64,000 nucleotides of DNA from Candidatus Sumerlaeota bacterium (GTDB lineage Bacteria > Sumerlaeota > Sumerlaeia > SLMS01 > JAHLLQ01): contig JASGMJ010000018.1 of the NCBI GenBank assembly GCA_030156535.1, forward strand, positions 1 to 64,000, in the 5' to 3' direction. The position numbers and the translations under genes are program-made. Numbering within the stretch: position 1 is the first letter of the stretch; every line of letters begins with the position of its first letter. Shown here piece by piece: positions 9,498 to 18,548 of this stretch. The notes below the pieces were generated by a model. It worked only from the letters and a program-made list of their open reading frames with translations, did not search any database and was not told the DNA's origin.

Positions 9498-10064
9498 ATG
9501 GCACTTCTCCCCATCAGAATATATGGCGATTCGATTCTGCGCGAAACAGCGCGCCCAATCAGCCAGGTGACCGAGGAACTTCGCACGCTCGCGGCGGACA
9601 TGGGCGAAACAATGTACGCGGCCAACGGCGTCGGACTGGCGGCCAATCAGATCGGACGGCTGGATCGCATTCTGGTGCTCGACGTCGAGCAGACCGACGA
9701 CGCCCCCGGCAAGCGACGCAAGCGCGGGCGCACGGGCCAGCGCCTGCTGGAAGTCTACCTGAACCCCGAGATCCTGTCCTCCAGCATCGAGGACGAATCC
9801 TACAACGAGGGATGCCTGTCGATCCCGGGCATCGAGGGCGACGTCTACCGCCCGCTGACGATTCGTCTGCGCTGGATGGACCTGGAGGGGAAGCTGCACG
9901 AGGACGAGGCGGAGGGAATGCGCGCGCGTGTGCTCCAGCACGAGATCGACCACCTCAACGGCGTGCTCTTCATCGACCACCTGCCCGAAGCGAAGCGTCT
10001 GGCGCTGGCGGGACGGCTCAACCGCCTGAAGAAGGAAACGCTCGGGGAATCAGGGACGGAGTAG
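9498..10064 (+). CDS. def: Peptide deformylase
   Basis: Removes the formyl group from the N-terminal methionine of nascent proteins. 188 residues with all three catalytic motifs: GVGLAANQIG (about 45-54), EGCLSIPGI with the metal-binding Cys (about 104), and QHEIDHLNG with the two metal His and catalytic Glu (about 146-154). A basic insertion GKRRKRGRTGQR (about 74-85) between motifs 1 and 2 is longer than in E. coli. The start ATG at 9498 gives the usual MALLPIRIYGDSIL opening. Confidence 0.97.
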   Translation: MALLPIRIYGDSILRETARPISQVTEELRTLAADMGETMYAANGVGLAANQIGRLDRILVLDVEQTDDAPGKRRKRGRTGQRLLEVYLNPEILSSSIEDESYNEGCLSIPGIEGDVYRPLTIRLRWMDLEGKLHEDEAEGMRARVLQHEIDHLNGVLFIDHLPEAKRLALAGRLNRLKKETLGESGTE

Positions 10065-10126
10065 AGCGGATAGCAGGTTGCCGCGCGTGCGATACGCATT
10101 TCCGCCTTCCCCCAGAAACCGTCTTC

Positions 10127-11122
10127 TCATCCGTACTTGCCCTTAATATAGTTCAAGCTGTCGGGGTCGTTCTTGTCTGCGATTGCCTGACATTCCATCA
10201 GGGACGATGCTTCCGTCATAAGTAAATCGACAATGGAAGCGGCACTCTGAATGTATGCCTTTCCCCAGTTTGCGTTTGCCACGACTACCAAGGCAATCAA
10301 GCACATGTTTATACAAAAGTAGACTTCCGATCCAAATTTTAATTTGAAGCTGGAAATGCATGGCATTCCGATAGACATTGCCAAAAATCCCACACCCAAC
10401 CAGATATTTGCTTTTTCCGAATATAAACGGGCGCTGGAAAAATCTTTCCAGGAGAGTTCCGACAAACCGAGACGAGATCGCTGCTGCATAATCGCCTGTT
10501 GCACATGAAGGGCGCTCCAATTGAAGGCCTGATACAGGAGATCGTTACGAAAGACAATCTTCAAAAGGACGGCGGAAGCGATGGAAACGATGACAAACGA
10601 GGGCTGGATTCTGTGTCCCGCAAGAAGCAAACTTAGAAATGGAAAGCACCAGATGCCATAGTAATACAAGTATGCCCAAGGCATCCGTCTCCGAAAGCTT
10701 TCCAGAAGGAAGATGACGGCAGCGCGTCGCCCATCAACTCCGCACAGATAGAAATCAACCGCCAAATTCTTCTGGAATTCGGCCTTCAATACATCGCCAA
10801 CAGCCTCTGGCCTTCTTCCTTCAAGTACATTGCGCTGTTGGTAGCGCAGCCAAGCCTGGCGCAACGGTTTCCAGAAAACCAAACACAAAAAGAGAAGGGA
10901 TACAGAAAGACAGAAGCCTTTCCAGAAGAATAGAACGACTGTTCCTGTTGCTATGAGGAGAATCAGAAAAAGAAGAACACCATTGCCTGCATTGAGGAAT
11001 CTGGTGTTCAGAGGGGCCTCGTGCTCGCGGAACCAGTCGACCAACGGGTCGTCCAGAGCCACGGCAAGTTCCGGAAACTCTTGACGGACCAGCTCGTCAA
11101 ATCGCGGTTTCACGATGTGCAT
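10127..11122 (-). CDS. Polytopic membrane protein, unknown function, atypical composition
   Basis: 331 residues. A soluble N terminus of about 40 residues leads into a hydrophobic hairpin (about 47-85). A central stretch contains AVGDVLKAEFQKNLAVDFYLCG, and further hydrophobic segments follow near 155-195 and 235-290. The tail (about 295-331) is soluble. I do not recognise the family. The DNA is visibly richer in A and T than every neighbour and uses AT-ending codons (many AAA, ATA, TTT), which suggests recent acquisition. It sits between def and a glycosyltransferase, on the strand of the latter (29-base gap), but the composition break argues against an old shared operon. Confidence 0.7.
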   Translation of the reverse strand: MHIVKPRFDELVRQEFPELAVALDDPLVDWFREHEAPLNTRFLNAGNGVLLFLILLIATGTVVLFFWKGFCLSVSLLFLCLVFWKPLRQAWLRYQQRNVLEGRRPEAVGDVLKAEFQKNLAVDFYLCGVDGRRAAVIFLLESFRRRMPWAYLYYYGIWCFPFLSLLLAGHRIQPSFVIVSIASAVLLKIVFRNDLLYQAFNWSALHVQQAIMQQRSRLGLSELSWKDFSSARLYSEKANIWLGVGFLAMSIGMPCISSFKLKFGSEVYFCINMCLIALVVVANANWGKAYIQSAASIVDLLMTEASSLMECQAIADKNDPDSLNYIKGKYG

Positions 11123-11151
11123 GGTGCCCTGTCACCTTCTCCTCGCGGTCC

Positions 11152-12384
11152 TCACTTCTCCCCCAGCGCCCTGCCAATTTCCGTTTCCATCTCGCGCAGG
11201 CGAGACTCCCACGTGTGGCGCCGCGCGAGGACGCGACGCTGCGTCTCCATACCATGCGTGTCCGCGGCGGCGGCGTCGATGGCGCCAAGCCATTCCTCCA
11301 GCGTGCGCGCCAGACGCACGGCGCCTCCGTACGGGAGCAGCGAGGGCAGGGGCGACGCCACCACCGGGCGGCCCGTTGCCAGATACTCAAAAAATTTGAG
11401 CGGAAACACGGCCCGCGTGGCGTCGTTCTCGACGTAGGGAATCAGCAGCACGCCGGCTTCGTGCAGGTACGCGGGCAGTTCCTCGTACGGAACGTGGCCG
11501 AAAACGTGCACGTTGCGCAGGTGCTTGAGCGGGCGCATCGCGGCCTCCGCGCCGCCGCCCTCCCATTGCGGTCCGATCAGCACGAGCGGCGTGTCGGGCC
11601 GCCGCCGCGCGATCTCGGCCAGCAACTCCAGATCAACCTTGTGCGGCGCCATGTTGCCGCTGAACACGAGGCGCGGTTGCGGGAGCGAGCGCAGCAGGGC
11701 GAGCCGCGCATCGGCCACGCCGGGCGCGGGGACCGAGAAGTGGCGGAAGTCTGCGACGTTGGGCATGAACTTCGACCGGCTGTTCACAAGGCGGGCGCGG
11801 TCGTGCAGACTGCGTTCGGTGCAGAAGACGCAATCGGCGCGGGCGAGCAGTTGCGCCTCGGCCTCGCGGATCGCCGTGCGGTCGGCGCCGGGAACGGCCG
11901 CAAGATCGTCCACCATGTGATAGACGACGAGTTTGGGGTCCAGCGCGCCCAGCAAATGCACGGCATACGGCGAGTAGACCCACGCGATGGGAGAGGGAAA
12001 CCGGGCAAGCGCACCGCCGGCCTGGGCGCGGAACGCCATCGCGTTTGCAATGCGGGCCGTCGTGGTGTTCCACGCCGGGCGCACCAGCGGCGAGAGCGTC
12101 CAGAGGTGCTTTTCGCGGCGGATGGGGCCATCGAACCCGCGCTTCAACCGGCGGCCGATGCGGGCCATGTCCGTCCCCGACGCCAAGCGTGGCGCCCGGG
12201 TGCCGAGCGTCTCGATGAACAGCACACGATTGCGACGCGCCAGACGGCGCATGAGCTGGTGCTTGTTTGTGGGCAGCAGCGTGTCCCAGTCTGCCGTGGA
12301 AAAGCAGACGATGTTTTCACGCGCCAACCGGTAGGCGGATTCCGTCACGGGGAAAAGCTCCTGCGTCCCAATGCGGCGGCTCAT
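11152..12384 (-). CDS. Glycosyltransferase, GT-B fold (GT4-like)
   Basis: 410 residues. The N-terminal half includes NIVCFSTADWDTLLPTNKHQLMRRLARRNRVLFIE, as in group 1 transferases that act on surface polysaccharides. The C-terminal nucleotide-sugar domain has RLVFSGNMAPHKVDLELL (about 240), PLVLIGPQ, and LPAYLHEAGVLLIPY. The donor-binding LKFFEYLATGRPVVASPLP (about 333-351) occupies the place of the usual E-x7-E region. No membrane segment is seen. Likely works in exopolysaccharide or lipopolysaccharide assembly; acceptor and donor cannot be told. HolA-like gene upstream on the same strand (144-base gap). Confidence 0.85.
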   Translation of the reverse strand: MSRRIGTQELFPVTESAYRLARENIVCFSTADWDTLLPTNKHQLMRRLARRNRVLFIETLGTRAPRLASGTDMARIGRRLKRGFDGPIRREKHLWTLSPLVRPAWNTTTARIANAMAFRAQAGGALARFPSPIAWVYSPYAVHLLGALDPKLVVYHMVDDLAAVPGADRTAIREAEAQLLARADCVFCTERSLHDRARLVNSRSKFMPNVADFRHFSVPAPGVADARLALLRSLPQPRLVFSGNMAPHKVDLELLAEIARRRPDTPLVLIGPQWEGGGAEAAMRPLKHLRNVHVFGHVPYEELPAYLHEAGVLLIPYVENDATRAVFPLKFFEYLATGRPVVASPLPSLLPYGGAVRLARTLEEWLGAIDAAAADTHGMETQRRVLARRHTWESRLREMETEIGRALGEK

Positions 12385-12528
12385 CGCCGCCGGGGCAAGG
12401 AAGAGAGTGCGTCCAGGCGCGGTTCGTGGCGCGCGAAGATCCCGAACTCGGGGAGGTCTCCACGTGCGGGCCCTTCCCGAAGCCAGCCACCACCACCCCC
12501 CGCAAGAGTCTCGCGGGGCACGCCGTCC

Positions 12529-13458
12529 CTATGTCCTCTGCGGACGCAGCAGTTCCACGAGCAGTTCTTCGAGGACGTCCCAAGCGTCGGGCACGACGCG
12601 TTCCTCGCCCGTGGGGAAGAACGCCTTCTGCGCAACGACGAGCCGTTGCAGCGCGGCAAGCAGGCGGTCGGTGGGGATGAAACGCGCGCGGGCAGAGACC
12701 TTCTTCTGTTTGAAGGGCGGCATGTCGTCGAGCGACAAGCGGTCCTTCTTGTTGGGCAGGTCGATCTGGTGGGGATTGGCGCCGGACTCGCGGGCTTCCT
12801 CGCGCAGGCGCGCCTGAAGCAGCCACTGGAGCAGGCGATTGAAGGTTTGCAGGACGCGGAACTGCGGGCTGCCCGAGCGGTCGGCCCATTCGCGCAGAAT
12901 CAGCAGCGACGTGTTGAGATCGCCGGCGAGCACGGCGTCCTCGAAACGCCAGTCGATGCGCGCATCGCTGAACTCGAAGACATCGCCGTGCCGCTGGCAG
13001 AACGTGTAGAGTTCGCTCTTCTTGTCGAGCCAGCGGAACTTCTCTTCGTCCTCGTTGTACACGAAGATCAGGGTGTTCGGCGTCTCAGGCAGGCTCTCGA
13101 GCAGGAAGGATTCGAGAATCTGCCAACTGGAAGCGCGCTGTTTGGCGGGCTTCGCGGCCTTCTTGGCGGATTTCTTGGCGGATTTTTTGGCGCGGCGTCC
13201 TCCGCCGGACTTGAAGTCCGCCAGATCGTGAACGACGACGATGCGCCGCGCGTCGGGGATCAGCGAGACGGTGCCGAGTTCCTCGATGATGTCGTTCACG
13301 CAACTGTCGAGCGTCAGGCCCTGATTGCCGGCGGACTGAATGTCGGCGATCTCGCCGTCCTCCTCGCCGTTGGGCAGCAGTTCCTGCTGCAGGGCGTAAC
13401 GCTTCTCCCCCACCTTCTCCACCGAGTTGCCGTGAATGAGGATAATTTGTCGCGGCAT
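12529..13458 (-). CDS. holA: DNA polymerase III delta subunit-like protein (HolA)
   Basis: Probable clamp-loader delta subunit, which opens the sliding clamp ring. 309 residues. The pattern fits delta: an N-terminal ILIHGNS strand, RRIVVVHDLADF (about 72-83), PNTLIFVYNEDEEKFRWLDKK (about 126-146), VFEFSDARIDW, then an all-helical C terminus with LLQWLLQARLREEA. Delta proteins diverge strongly, so the name is tentative. A lysine/alanine block (about 89-107, GRRAKKSAKKSAKKAAKPAK type) interrupts the N-terminal domain. It resembles tails on UvrA and PdhA in this window. Confidence 0.55.
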   Translation of the reverse strand: MPRQIILIHGNSVEKVGEKRYALQQELLPNGEEDGEIADIQSAGNQGLTLDSCVNDIIEELGTVSLIPDARRIVVVHDLADFKSGGGRRAKKSAKKSAKKAAKPAKQRASSWQILESFLLESLPETPNTLIFVYNEDEEKFRWLDKKSELYTFCQRHGDVFEFSDARIDWRFEDAVLAGDLNTSLLILREWADRSGSPQFRVLQTFNRLLQWLLQARLREEARESGANPHQIDLPNKKDRLSLDDMPPFKQKKVSARARFIPTDRLLAALQRLVVAQKAFFPTGEERVVPDAWDVLEELLVELLRPQRT

Positions 13459-13589
13459 GGGGATAGCCTGGGGGGCAGAGTTCTCAGTTCGCTGTTTTCT
13501 CGCAGTCCTGGAAGCTGCCCATTACCTTCTTCGTGTGAATTCGTGCTTGTTGCTCGCTGGCTGTGCTTCGATCTGTTGCCGACTCCCGG

Positions 13590-14507
13590 TCAGTTCTCTT
13601 CCGGAATGGGATCGATCGGCGGGGGCGGAGCGGCGGGAACGAAGGTTTCCTTCTCAGCGGCGGCGTCGATTTTTTCGAGTTCTTCCTTGGTGAGCTTCTC
13701 TCCGCTGACGGCGGGAGGCGCGCTTGTTTCGCGGCGCATGGTTTCGGGAGCGGGCGCGGCGGCGGGCGCAGCGGGCGTCTCGGCTTCCTGCATCTGCCCC
13801 TCGGCCTTCAGTTCCTCTTCAGCAATGCGGGCGCGGATGGCATCGATTTCGGCGTTCTTCTTCGCAGTGGCGGCGTCCGGATTGGTGCCCCATTCCGTGG
13901 GAATCGGATCGGGCTCATGGTCGTCGTACCAGAAGAGCTGGTCGTCGTCGTAGAGGTCGATAGTCAGAAAGCCGACAAGGAAATCGACGGCCTGGGAGGG
14001 ATAAACGCCAAGGTCGAGGGCGATAACCGGCGTGGCGACTTCGGCGCCGATGCCGAGGAAATCGCCGCGTCCGTCGTCCCAATAGGGCTTGTTGAGCAGG
14101 ATACGGCGGTCGGCGACGGCGGACCAGTTGGTGTCGCCGCGCAGGAACTCGTTGCCGGAGATCGCCGCCATGCGGTGCTGGGAGGCGTAGAAGACGGAGA
14201 CACCGCCCTCGGTGCGCTTCTCCCGGGCGATGCCGAAGCCACGGCGGTCGAGCCCCGCATACGTTCCGTTGTAGTGAACGTAGCCAAGCTGGGCGAGACT
14301 GGTGACGCGGGCCTTCACGCCGTACCCGTGCCCGCGCGAGGGAACGCCGCCGCGCAGGCGGAAGATATCGGCGAAATCATTGAAGCGGTCGCGCCCGTAC
14401 TGAACGACGTCGTCGAGCTGGGCGGAGGCACTGCCCGGTGCCAGCCCCATGAGGGCGGCAAGGGCAAAACCGGCAAGGCGTGGGCACCACGGGCGGCTGT
14501 GGGTCAT
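13590..14507 (-). CDS. Exported protein of unknown function
   Basis: 305 residues from the ATG at 14507, chosen because GAGGAG lies 9 bases upstream and the product then opens with a good signal peptide (LAGFALAALMGLAPGSASAQ). An in-frame start at 14585 would put 26 charged residues before it. The mature domain (about 30-190) carries DIFRLRGGVPSRGHGYGVKA and then LGYVHYNGTYAGLDRRG. It ends with DLGVYPSQAVDFLVGF, which looks like an outer-membrane or periplasmic barrel-type domain. The last 110 residues are a low-complexity Ala/Pro/Glu tail. I recall similar exported proteins in other Gram-negative phyla but cannot name a function. Confidence 0.7.
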   Translation of the reverse strand: MTHSRPWCPRLAGFALAALMGLAPGSASAQLDDVVQYGRDRFNDFADIFRLRGGVPSRGHGYGVKARVTSLAQLGYVHYNGTYAGLDRRGFGIAREKRTEGGVSVFYASQHRMAAISGNEFLRGDTNWSAVADRRILLNKPYWDDGRGDFLGIGAEVATPVIALDLGVYPSQAVDFLVGFLTIDLYDDDQLFWYDDHEPDPIPTEWGTNPDAATAKKNAEIDAIRARIAEEELKAEGQMQEAETPAAPAAAPAPETMRRETSAPPAVSGEKLTKEELEKIDAAAEKETFVPAAPPPPIDPIPEEN

Positions 14508-14692
14508 TGCGGGAAACTCCTCGTTCATCGTCCCTTGCGGAAACGGACGTAGCGAAACCTTGCGAGGCCAGGCGTCCCGGCTCAAGGAAAGATAAGGGGT
14601 CGGACGCGGATTGCATGGCTTGATCGTCCATTCGCTCCGGGCGGCGCCACCTCCCCTTGCCCCCTGGCCCAGGGGCGGGGCCTTTTGGGGCC

Positions 14693-15982
14693 ATGAGCGG
14701 ACTGCGCATCGCCGTTGTGTCGGATGAGGGCACCCAGGGGGGCGCCTCGATTGCCTGTACCCGCCTGTGCCTTGCGCTGCGGGCCGCCGGGCACACCGTT
14801 GCCCGCATCCATCACGCCCGCTTCGCCCCAGACCCGCAGTCCGCCGACGTCTTCTATGCCGTGGAGCAACGCTCGTTTTCCTCCAAGGTGCTCGACAATC
14901 TGCCGCGCAACGAGCTTTCCCGCCGCGTGTTGCAGCAGCGCTGGGCCGGGCAGCTCCACGCGATTCTCCACGATTTCGAGCCCGACATCGTCAATCTGCA
15001 CAACCTGCACAACGCCAAGTGGGACATCGAGATTGTCGAGGAGTTCCTCCGCCACACGCCCGTCGTCTGGACGCTGCACGACATGTGGGCGCTGACGGGG
15101 AGTTGCGCGTACAGCTTTGCCTGCCGCCAGTTTGAGACCGGGTGCACGCGCGCCTGCCCGCAGGTGGGGACGTACCCAACGTTGCCGGCGGGGATGGTCC
15201 CGGGCGCGCACGCCCGGCGCCGGGCGCTGTGGCATCATGCAGGGGGGCGGCTGGTGTTCGTGGCGCCGTCGCGCTGGCTGGCGGGCGAGGCACGCCGGGC
15301 GGCACCGCGCGTCCCGGCGAAGGTGATTCCCAACGGCCTGGATCTGGACGTCTTCCGCCCGCGCGGCAAAGCCGAGGCGCGCGCGTGGCTGGGCGTGCCG
15401 GACGACGAGCGCCCCGTGTTGCTGACGGCGGCGTCCTCGCTCGCCGATCCGCGCAAGGGCACGCGCGAGCTGACCGAGGCCCTCGGGCGCCTCGGGACAC
15501 CCGTGCGCCTGCTGATGATGGGGCGCGGCGAGCCGATGAAGCTGCCCGGCAACGTCGAGTCCCACCTTCTCGGCCCCGTGACCGGCGACCCGTTCCTTGC
15601 CCTGGCGATCAACGCGGCCGATGCCTTCGTGCTGCCGTCCAAAGCCGACAACCTCCCGCTTGTCGTGCAGGAGGCGATGGCCTGCGCCGTGCCGTGTCTG
15701 GGCACGGCCGTCGGGGGAATCCCGGAGATGATCGCCGATGGCGAAACGGGGTGGCTGGCCGGGGACGCCGGACCGGACGCGCTGCTCGCGGCGCTGGAGA
15801 AGGCCTTCGCGGGGCGCACCCGCTGGCCCGAGATGGGGGCCGCCGGACGCAGGAGAGCAGAGCGCGGCTACAGCGCGGCCCGCCAGGCAGAGCGCTACAC
15901 CGGCCTTTTTCGGCGCCTCCTCTCGGCACACGGGGTGTCCTCAACACACGGATGTCACGGCCACGAGAGAGGGAGCCCTTGA
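14693..15982 (+). CDS. Glycosyltransferase, GT4 family (WcaC/colanic-type)
   Basis: 429 residues from the ATG at 14693. The opening RIAVVSDEGTQGGASIACTR has the glycine-rich acceptor loop. Next come DIVNLHNLHN and WTLHDMWALTGSCAYSF (about 123-139), a hallmark of the WcaC-like group, with a Cys pair (about 146-153) that these proteins share. The C-terminal domain shows VIPNGLDLDVFRP, DPRKGTREL and the donor site FVLPSKADNLPLVVQEAMAC with the second Glu. Cytoplasmic, probably adding a sugar to a lipid-linked exopolysaccharide intermediate. Its stop is followed by a roughly 300-base gap before the mutase operon. Confidence 0.88.
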   Translation: MSGLRIAVVSDEGTQGGASIACTRLCLALRAAGHTVARIHHARFAPDPQSADVFYAVEQRSFSSKVLDNLPRNELSRRVLQQRWAGQLHAILHDFEPDIVNLHNLHNAKWDIEIVEEFLRHTPVVWTLHDMWALTGSCAYSFACRQFETGCTRACPQVGTYPTLPAGMVPGAHARRRALWHHAGGRLVFVAPSRWLAGEARRAAPRVPAKVIPNGLDLDVFRPRGKAEARAWLGVPDDERPVLLTAASSLADPRKGTRELTEALGRLGTPVRLLMMGRGEPMKLPGNVESHLLGPVTGDPFLALAINAADAFVLPSKADNLPLVVQEAMACAVPCLGTAVGGIPEMIADGETGWLAGDAGPDALLAALEKAFAGRTRWPEMGAAGRRRAERGYSAARQAERYTGLFRRLLSAHGVSSTHGCHGHERGSP

Positions 15983-16279
15983 CGGCTGGGAGCAATTCGG
16001 CCATAGAAAGTCGCAATTGTGCTCGCTGCCGACGCCGATTATTCTCCACACGTTGATTTGAAAAGACTTATGCTGACTTTCGAAGAGTTTTCGCGTCCGG
16101 CCGCAGCGGCAGGACGCCCCGCGCAAGCCACGGAACGGCACCGGGTTTCTTCGGAGCCTGAATGATAAAACCCATAATGCCCGATCGTGTCCGGAAAATC
16201 GGATATGGATTGACCACAATGTCCATCTGGGCGACCCCCTTCGCCCGACAGATCGACAGGAACAGAGGAGACGAACCAC
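15983..16279 (+). promoter_or_regulatory. Leader of the methylmalonyl-CoA operon with candidate promoter
   Basis: TTGTGC (16017-16022) and TATTCT (16040-16045), 17 bases apart, make a plausible sigma-70 promoter about 235 bases ahead of the first gene. The remaining leader has several small inverted repeats but no recognised B12-box, so no cobalamin riboswitch is called. AGAGGAG at 16264-16270 is the ribosome site for the first gene. Confidence 0.35.
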
Positions 16280-18499
16280 ATGGTTCCTGATAAGAGTGCT
16301 GACAAAACGGTTGGTGTTGTTCCCGCCGTGAAATGGAACGCCGAGGAGCAGGCCGCCGAGCCCCTGACCCTGAAGGATACCTTCCCTCCTGCGACGCCCG
16401 AGGCATGGCGCAAGGTGGTGGAAGCCGACCTGAAGGGCGCCGACTTCGAGAAGAAGCTGGTGTGGCGGACACTGGAAGGCATTCCAGTGAAGCCGATGTA
16501 CATGCGCGAGGACAACGAGGCCCTGCCCCATCTGGACGGGTTGCCGGGATTCGCGCCGTTCGTGCGTGGGACCTACCCGCTTGCGGGCGTGCGTCCTGGC
16601 TGGCAGATTCGCCAGGATTGCACGCTGGCCTCGCCGGAAGAAGTGAACGGTTCGCTGCGCGACGGTCTTGCGCGCGGCGCGACGGCCATCGGCATCCGGC
16701 TCGACAACGCGGCGCGCCAGGGACTCGACGGCGATTCGCCCGAGGCTGCCGAACTCGTCGGGCGCTATGGCACGACGCTGAGTTCGATCAACGGCTTGCG
16801 CGTGGCGTTGGCCGACATCGACCTTGAGAAGTTCCCGGTGACGATCCGGACGGGCCGGGCGGCCCTGCCGGTGCTCGCCATGCTCATCGCGCTGGCCCAG
16901 GAACAGGGTATTTCGCGCAGCATGCTGGTGGGCAGCATTGAATTCGACCCCGTGCACAGCATGCTGAAGGCCGGAAACTCGCGCCTGCCGATCGACCTGC
17001 AATTCCGCATCATGGCCGACATGGTGCGCTATTGCGCGAAGGATTGCCCGGGAATTCGGCCGGTGATGGTGAACAGCTCGCAGTACCACAACGCGGGCGC
17101 CTCCATCGTGCAGGAACTGGGCTATGCGATTGCCGTGGGAGCGGAATACATGCGGGCGATGATCGCGCGCGGCATCGACGTGGACACCGCGGCGATGGCA
17201 ATGACGTTCTGCTTCCCGGTTTCCTCGAACATTTTCATGGAGACGGCGAAGCTGCGTGCGGCGCGCGTTCTCTGGGCCAAGGTCGTCAAGGCTTTGGGCG
17301 CGAAGAACGAAGACTCCTGGAAGATGTTCCTGCACGCGCGCACCAGCGCGTTCACAAAGACCACCTACGATCCGTACAACAACCTGATTCGTTCGGCGAT
17401 GGAAGGCTTCGCGGCCGCCGTCGGCGGTTGCGACTCCATGTATGTCGGGCCGTTCGACGAGCCGATCGGACGGGCGGACGAGTTCTCCAGCCGCCTGGCG
17501 CGCAACCAGCAGTTGCTGCTGCGCGAAGAAGCGCACCTCACGAAGGTCGTGGACCCGGCGGCGGGCAGCTACTATGTGGAGAACCTGACCGATTCGATCG
17601 GACGCGAATCGTGGAAGCTGTTCCAGGAGATCGAGAAGGTCGGCGGCATGATGAAAGCTGTGCTGGCGGGCACGCCGCAAGAGGCCATCGCGCAGACCGT
17701 GGCGAAGCGCGACAAGCTGGTCGCCGGGCGCCGGATGCCGATCGTGGGCATCTCGAACTACCCGAATCCGAAAGAAAAGCGCATCGTCAAGAAGGCGTTG
17801 CCGCGTACGGAGTTCCTGGCAGAGCGGCGCAAGCGCCTCGAACGCCTGAAGTCCATGCGGCGCAACAGCGAGGTGCGCGAACTGCTGGCGGCTCTGACGC
17901 AGGCGGCGTACTCGGGCGAGGGCAATCTGCTGGAGATCGGCGTTGGGGCTGCCCGCGCGGGTGCCACCATCGGCGAGTTCACGCAGGCGCTCAAGCGCGC
18001 CACGGATGAACCGGGCGTGCAGTTGCCCGCGCTGAAGACGCGCCGGCTTGCCCAGCCGTTCGAGGAACTGCGCAACCGTGCCGACGCCTACCGCGCCAAG
18101 GAAGGCGAACTGCCCAAGGTCGTTCTCGTTCCCATGGGACCGCTGGCGATGCGCCGCGCACGCGCGGACTTCTCCTTCGGCTTCTTCGGTGCCGGTGGCT
18201 TCGACGTCGTCGAGCCGGGCGCCTTCGAGGACGTTGACGCGGCCGTCGCCGGAATTCTCGAAAGCGGCGCCTGTATTGCCGTCATTTGCAGCGACGATCC
18301 TTCGTACCCCGAAATCGTTCCTCCGATCGTCGAGAAGGTGAAGGCGGCCAAGCCCGACATGATGATCGTCGTGGCAGGCTATCCCGAGGAAAGCATCGAA
18401 GCGCTGAAGAAGGCGGGCGTGGACGAGTTCATCCATGTGCGCGCCGACGCTCTCGCAACGCTGACCAGATTCCAGGAGAAGCTCGGCATCGGCGCCTAA
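16280..18499 (+). CDS. mutA: Methylmalonyl-CoA mutase, small (beta) subunit
   Basis: Non-catalytic partner of MutB in the B12-dependent heterodimer that interconverts succinyl-CoA and (R)-methylmalonyl-CoA. 739 residues. The TIM-barrel half (about 55-560) is mutase-like ([52 protein letters not shown]). The C-terminal B12-fold domain (about 610-739) has [15 protein letters not shown] where the large subunit has DGHDRG, so the cobalt-ligating DxHxxG histidine is missing, as is normal for this subunit. First gene of the propionate operon; mutB follows after 49 bases. Confidence 0.95.
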   Translation: MVPDKSADKTVGVVPAVKWNAEEQAAEPLTLKDTFPPATPEAWRKVVEADLKGADFEKKLVWRTLEGIPVKPMYMREDNEALPHLDGLPGFAPFVRGTYPLAGVRPGWQIRQDCTLASPEEVNGSLRDGLARGATAIGIRLDNAARQGLDGDSPEAAELVGRYGTTLSSINGLRVALADIDLEKFPVTIRTGRAALPVLAMLIALAQEQGISRSMLVGSIEFDPVHSMLKAGNSRLPIDLQFRIMADMVRYCAKDCPGIRPVMVNSSQYHNAGASIVQELGYAIAVGAEYMRAMIARGIDVDTAAMAMTFCFPVSSNIFMETAKLRAARVLWAKVVKALGAKNEDSWKMFLHARTSAFTKTTYDPYNNLIRSAMEGFAAAVGGCDSMYVGPFDEPIGRADEFSSRLARNQQLLLREEAHLTKVVDPAAGSYYVENLTDSIGRESWKLFQEIEKVGGMMKAVLAGTPQEAIAQTVAKRDKLVAGRRMPIVGISNYPNPKEKRIVKKALPRTEFLAERRKRLERLKSMRRNSEVRELLAALTQAAYSGEGNLLEIGVGAARAGATIGEFTQALKRATDEPGVQLPALKTRRLAQPFEELRNRADAYRAKEGELPKVVLVPMGPLAMRRARADFSFGFFGAGGFDVVEPGAFEDVDAAVAGILESGACIAVICSDDPSYPEIVPPIVEKVKAAKPDMMIVVAGYPEESIEALKKAGVDEFIHVRADALATLTRFQEKLGIGA

Positions 18500-18548
18500 G
18501 AACGTTTCCACTCACGAACCCCGGACCAACTGCAAAGGGACAGGATCA

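Noticed and set aside
11215-13953. A 912-codon open frame on the plus strand
   Set aside because: It runs through three clear minus-strand genes and has no domain signature.
15983-16279. Cobalamin riboswitch ahead of the mutase operon
   Set aside because: The pathway uses B12, but no B12-box or matching architecture could be seen.
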